This document shows, piece after piece, positions 5,195 to 7,664 of a stretch of 7,664 bases of DNA. Both the position numbers and the translations under genes were made by a program. A model generated the notes under the pieces. The model did not search any database. It was not told the DNA's origin and saw only the letters and a program-made list of their open reading frames with translations. Numbering within the stretch: position 1 is the stretch's first letter; the number at the start of each line of letters is the position of its first letter. The DNA lies in contig JAMDCN010000046.1 in the NCBI GenBank assembly GCA_023489025.1, positions 1-7,664 of the forward strand. Reading direction: 5' to 3'. Origin of the DNA: Deltaproteobacteria bacterium (GTDB lineage: Bacteria; Desulfobacterota_E; Deferrimicrobia; Deferrimicrobiales; Deferrimicrobiaceae).

Positions 5195-5273
5195 ATTCGC
5201 TCCGGAATAAAACGAAATGCCCCGGCTTCCCAAATGCCTCTCTCTGTACTTATCGGCGACAGGCCGGAAAACT

Positions 5274-7664
5274 TCATGCCCATTTCAGTACCCGGCGCAG
5301 GAAGTGCCCGGTGAAGGAGCGCGGGTTTCCCGCCACCTCCTCGGGGGTGCCGAACGCGACGATCTCTCCGCCGGCGTCGCCCCCTTCCGGCCCCAGGTCG
5401 ATGATGTGGTCCGCCGACTTGATGACGTCGAGGTTGTGCTCGATGATGATCACCGTGTTCCCCGCGTCCGCGAACAGGTGGAGGACCGAGAGGAGCTTCG
5501 AGATGTCGTCGAAGTGGAGCCCCGTCGTCGGCTCGTCGAGCAGGTAGACCGTCTTCCCCGTCGCCCGGCGCGACAGCTCCCGCGCGAGCTTCACCCGCTG
5601 CGCCTCCCCGCCGGAGAGCGTCGTGGCCGACTGCCCCAGCCGGATGTACCCCAGCCCCACGCGCGACAGCGTCTCCAGCTTGTGCCGGATCGGCGGGATG
5701 GGGGAAAGGAACGCCAGCGCCTGGTCCACCGTCATCTCGAGGACGTCGGCGACGCTCTTCCCCTTGTAGGCGACCTCGAGCGTCTCCCGGTTGTACCGCC
5801 GACCCCGGCACTCCTCGCACGTGACGTAGACGTCCGGCATGAAGTGCATCTCGATCTTTATGATCCCGTCCCCCTCGCACGCCTCGCACCGCCCTCCCTT
5901 CACGTTGAAGGAGTAGCGGCCGGGCCGGTACCCGCGGGATTTGCTCTCGGGGAGCATCGCGAACAGGTCCCGGATCGGCGTGAAGACGCCGGAGTAGGTC
6001 GCCGGGTTCGAGCGCGGGGTGCGCCCGATGGGGGACTGGTCGATGTGGATCACCTTGTCCACGTGTTCCAGCCCCGACAGCGCCCGGTGCTCTCCGGGCC
6101 GCTCCCTTCCGCCGGTGAGCTTCTGGGCGAGCGCCTTGTAGAGGGTGTCGAGGATCAGCGTCGACTTCCCGGAGCCCGAGACGCCGGTGACGCACGTGAT
6201 GACCCCCAGCGGGATCGTCACGTCGATCCCCTTCAGGTTGTTCGCCCGGCACCCCTCGAGCCGCAGCGCGTGCCCGTTGAAGCGCCTCCGCTCCCGCGGC
6301 ACGGGGATCTCTTTCTTCCCCGCGAGGTATTGCCCGGTGAGCGACGCCTCGCACCGGACGATCTCCTCCGGGGGGCCCGCCGCCACCACGTGCCCGCCGT
6401 GCTCCCCCGCGCCGGGTCCCATGTCGATCACGTGGTCCGCCGTGCGGATCGTCTCCTCGTCGTGCTCGACGACCAGCACCGTGTTCCCCAGGTCGCGCAG
6501 ACGGGTCAGCGTGGACAGGAGCCGCCGGTTGTCCCGCTGGTGCAGCCCGATGGACGGTTCGTCGAGGATGTAGAGGACGCCCATCAGCGACGCGCCGATC
6601 TGCGTGGCGAGCCGGATCCGCTGCCCCTCGCCGCCGGAAAGGGTCGCCGAGGACCGGGACAGCGTGAGGTAGGAGAGCCCGACGTTCGCGAGGAAGGTGA
6701 GGCGCGACCGGACCTCCTTCAGGATCCGGGAAGCGATCTCCTCCTCGCGGGACGACAGCGGCAGGTCTCGAAAGAAGGCGAGCGCCTCCTCGACCGGCAG
6801 GGCGGTCACGCCGTCTATCCCCTTCCCCCCGACCGTGACGCACAACGCCTCTTTCTTCAAACGCGCGCCGCCGCACTCCCGGCACGGCCGGTTGTTCATG
6901 TATCGGGAGAGCTCTTCCCGCACGTCTTCGGAGTCGGTCTCCCGGAAGCGCCGCTCGAGGTTGTTCACCACCCCTTCGAACGGCTTGGTGAAGGAGAATC
7001 GCCGGTCCCCTTCCTCGAGGGCGAACCGGATCGACTCCCCGGCCGATCCGAAGAGGACGAGGCGTCGAATAAGCGAAGGGAGCTTTCCGAACGGCACGTC
7101 CAGGGAAAACCGGTAGTGGGACGCCAGGGAGTCGAGTGTCTGACGGTAGAAGATCTGGGTGCGGCGGCTCCACGGGTCGATCGCCCCCTGCCTGATCGAC
7201 TTCCCCGGGTCGGGGATGACCAGGTCGGGGTCGAAGTAGATCGTCGACCCGAGCCCGTCGCACTCGGGGCACGCGCCGTGCGGACTGTTGAAGGAGAACA
7301 GGCGCGGGGCGACCTCGGGGAGGCTCACGCCGCAGTCGGGGCAGGCGAACTTCTCGCTGCTGATCGTACCGTTCCCCTGCGCGTCCACCACGCGCACCAG
7401 CCCCTCCGACAGCTTGAGGCACAATGCCACGGAGTCGGCCAGCCGGCCGCGCGACCCTTCCGAGACCTTCAGCCGGTCCACGACGACGTCGATGTCGTGC
7501 TTGCGCTGCTTGTCGAGGACGATCGGCTCCGCGGGATCCCTCGTCTCTCCGTCCACCACCACGCGGGAGAAGCCGTCGCGGGAGAGCTTCGCCAGCTCCT
7601 TGCGGTACTCCCCCTTGCGCCCCCGGACGATCGGCGCCCACAGCTGGACGCGCGCCCCGTCCCC
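5274..7664 (-). CDS. uvrA: Excinuclease ABC subunit A (UvrA), N-terminus beyond window
   Basis: UvrA is the DNA damage-recognition ATPase of nucleotide excision repair; as a dimer it loads UvrB. The visible 796 residues cover all but roughly the first 145 of a usual ~940. The fragment opens with [20 protein letters not shown], typical of the end of the first nucleotide-binding lobe, so the first Walker A lies outside. In fragment numbering: zinc motifs CPDC (108-111) with CPEC (132-135), CREC (261-264), and the C-terminal zinc finger CEAC (593-596) with CEEC (616-619). First signature LSGGEGQR (342-349) with LDEPSIGL (367-374). Second Walker [10 protein letters not shown] (494-502), signature LSGGEAQR (683-690) and LDEPTTGL (709-716). 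No frameshift or missing motif was seen. The stop is at 5274-5276. Its promoter is outside the window. Confidence 0.97.
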   Translation of the reverse strand, partial: GDGARVQLWAPIVRGRKGEYRKELAKLSRDGFSRVVVDGETRDPAEPIVLDKQRKHDIDVVVDRLKVSEGSRGRLADSVALCLKLSEGLVRVVDAQGNGTISSEKFACPDCGVSLPEVAPRLFSFNSPHGACPECDGLGSTIYFDPDLVIPDPGKSIRQGAIDPWSRRTQIFYRQTLDSLASHYRFSLDVPFGKLPSLIRRLVLFGSAGESIRFALEEGDRRFSFTKPFEGVVNNLERRFRETDSEDVREELSRYMNNRPCRECGGARLKKEALCVTVGGKGIDGVTALPVEEALAFFRDLPLSSREEEIASRILKEVRSRLTFLANVGLSYLTLSRSSATLSGGEGQRIRLATQIGASLMGVLYILDEPSIGLHQRDNRRLLSTLTRLRDLGNTVLVVEHDEETIRTADHVIDMGPGAGEHGGHVVAAGPPEEIVRCEASLTGQYLAGKKEIPVPRERRRFNGHALRLEGCRANNLKGIDVTIPLGVITCVTGVSGSGKSTLILDTLYKALAQKLTGGRERPGEHRALSGLEHVDKVIHIDQSPIGRTPRSNPATYSGVFTPIRDLFAMLPESKSRGYRPGRYSFNVKGGRCEACEGDGIIKIEMHFMPDVYVTCEECRGRRYNRETLEVAYKGKSVADVLEMTVDQALAFLSPIPPIRHKLETLSRVGLGYIRLGQSATTLSGGEAQRVKLARELSRRATGKTVYLLDEPTTGLHFDDISKLLSVLHLFADAGNTVIIIEHNLDVIKSADHIIDLGPEGGDAGGEIVAFGTPEEVAGNPRSFTGHFLRRVLKWA

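Noticed and set aside
5180..5273. c-di-GMP riboswitch (GEMM type) upstream of the pseudopilin
   Set aside because: Considered because of the c-di-GMP context, but the conserved GEMM core sequences and paired stems were not found in these 94 bases.
5071..7641. Very long second open frame on the minus strand through uvrA
   Set aside because: It is a shadow of uvrA caused by high GC; the product is arginine- and glycine-rich with no motifs, whereas the uvrA frame has every expected motif.
1..7664. CRISPR array, insertion sequence, tRNA or rRNA
   Set aside because: No regularly spaced repeats, transposase motifs, terminal inverted repeats, tRNA T-loops or rRNA signatures were seen.

Overview
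The window is GC-rich bacterial chromosome. The best overall match is a deltaproteobacterium (Desulfobacterota, Geobacter-like or a related metal-reducer lineage). Supporting signs are an F0-only ATP synthase operon that ends after atpE, a cysteine-cluster (YkgJ/DUF3109-like) protein, a GspG-type pseudopilin and a membrane HD-GYP phosphodiesterase. This placement is inferred from gene content and protein style; no phylogenetic test was possible.

Left part, plus strand (1-2180). The first 121 bases fold on paper into a closed three-way junction: a 14-bp closing stem with one bulge and two internal hairpin arms. This suggests a structured RNA that may continue past the left edge. It is followed by a promoter-like element with an extended -10 very close to the atpZ start, overlapped by an inverted repeat. 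Then come atpZ, atpI, atpB (subunit a) and atpE (subunit c), ending in a strong intrinsic terminator. The b, delta, alpha, gamma, beta and epsilon genes are absent, so F1 and the stalk must be encoded elsewhere. Subunits a and c both begin with apparent Sec-type signal peptides sharing the same cleavage pattern.

Middle, plus strand (2200-2845). A single gene with its own promoter (TTGCCC, 17 bp, TAGAAT) encodes a 183-residue protein with nine cysteines, probably a metal- or cluster-binding protein of the YkgJ/DUF3109 type.

Right part, minus strand (2925-7664). Read right to left: the C-terminal five-sixths of uvrA (start beyond the window), then after about 94 bp a GspG-like pseudopilin, then 5 bp later a 567-residue transmembrane sensor with HAMP and an apparently intact HD-GYP domain. 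The pseudopilin and the HD-GYP gene look like a two-gene unit, possibly read through from uvrA. The minus-strand genes converge with the cysteine-cluster gene around 2846-2924.

Most of the window is ordinary core gene content. The parts worth a second look are the structured region at the left edge, the short-leader atp promoter, the paired signal peptides and sodium-like ligand set of the F0 subunits, and the coupling of a pseudopilin to a c-di-GMP phosphodiesterase.
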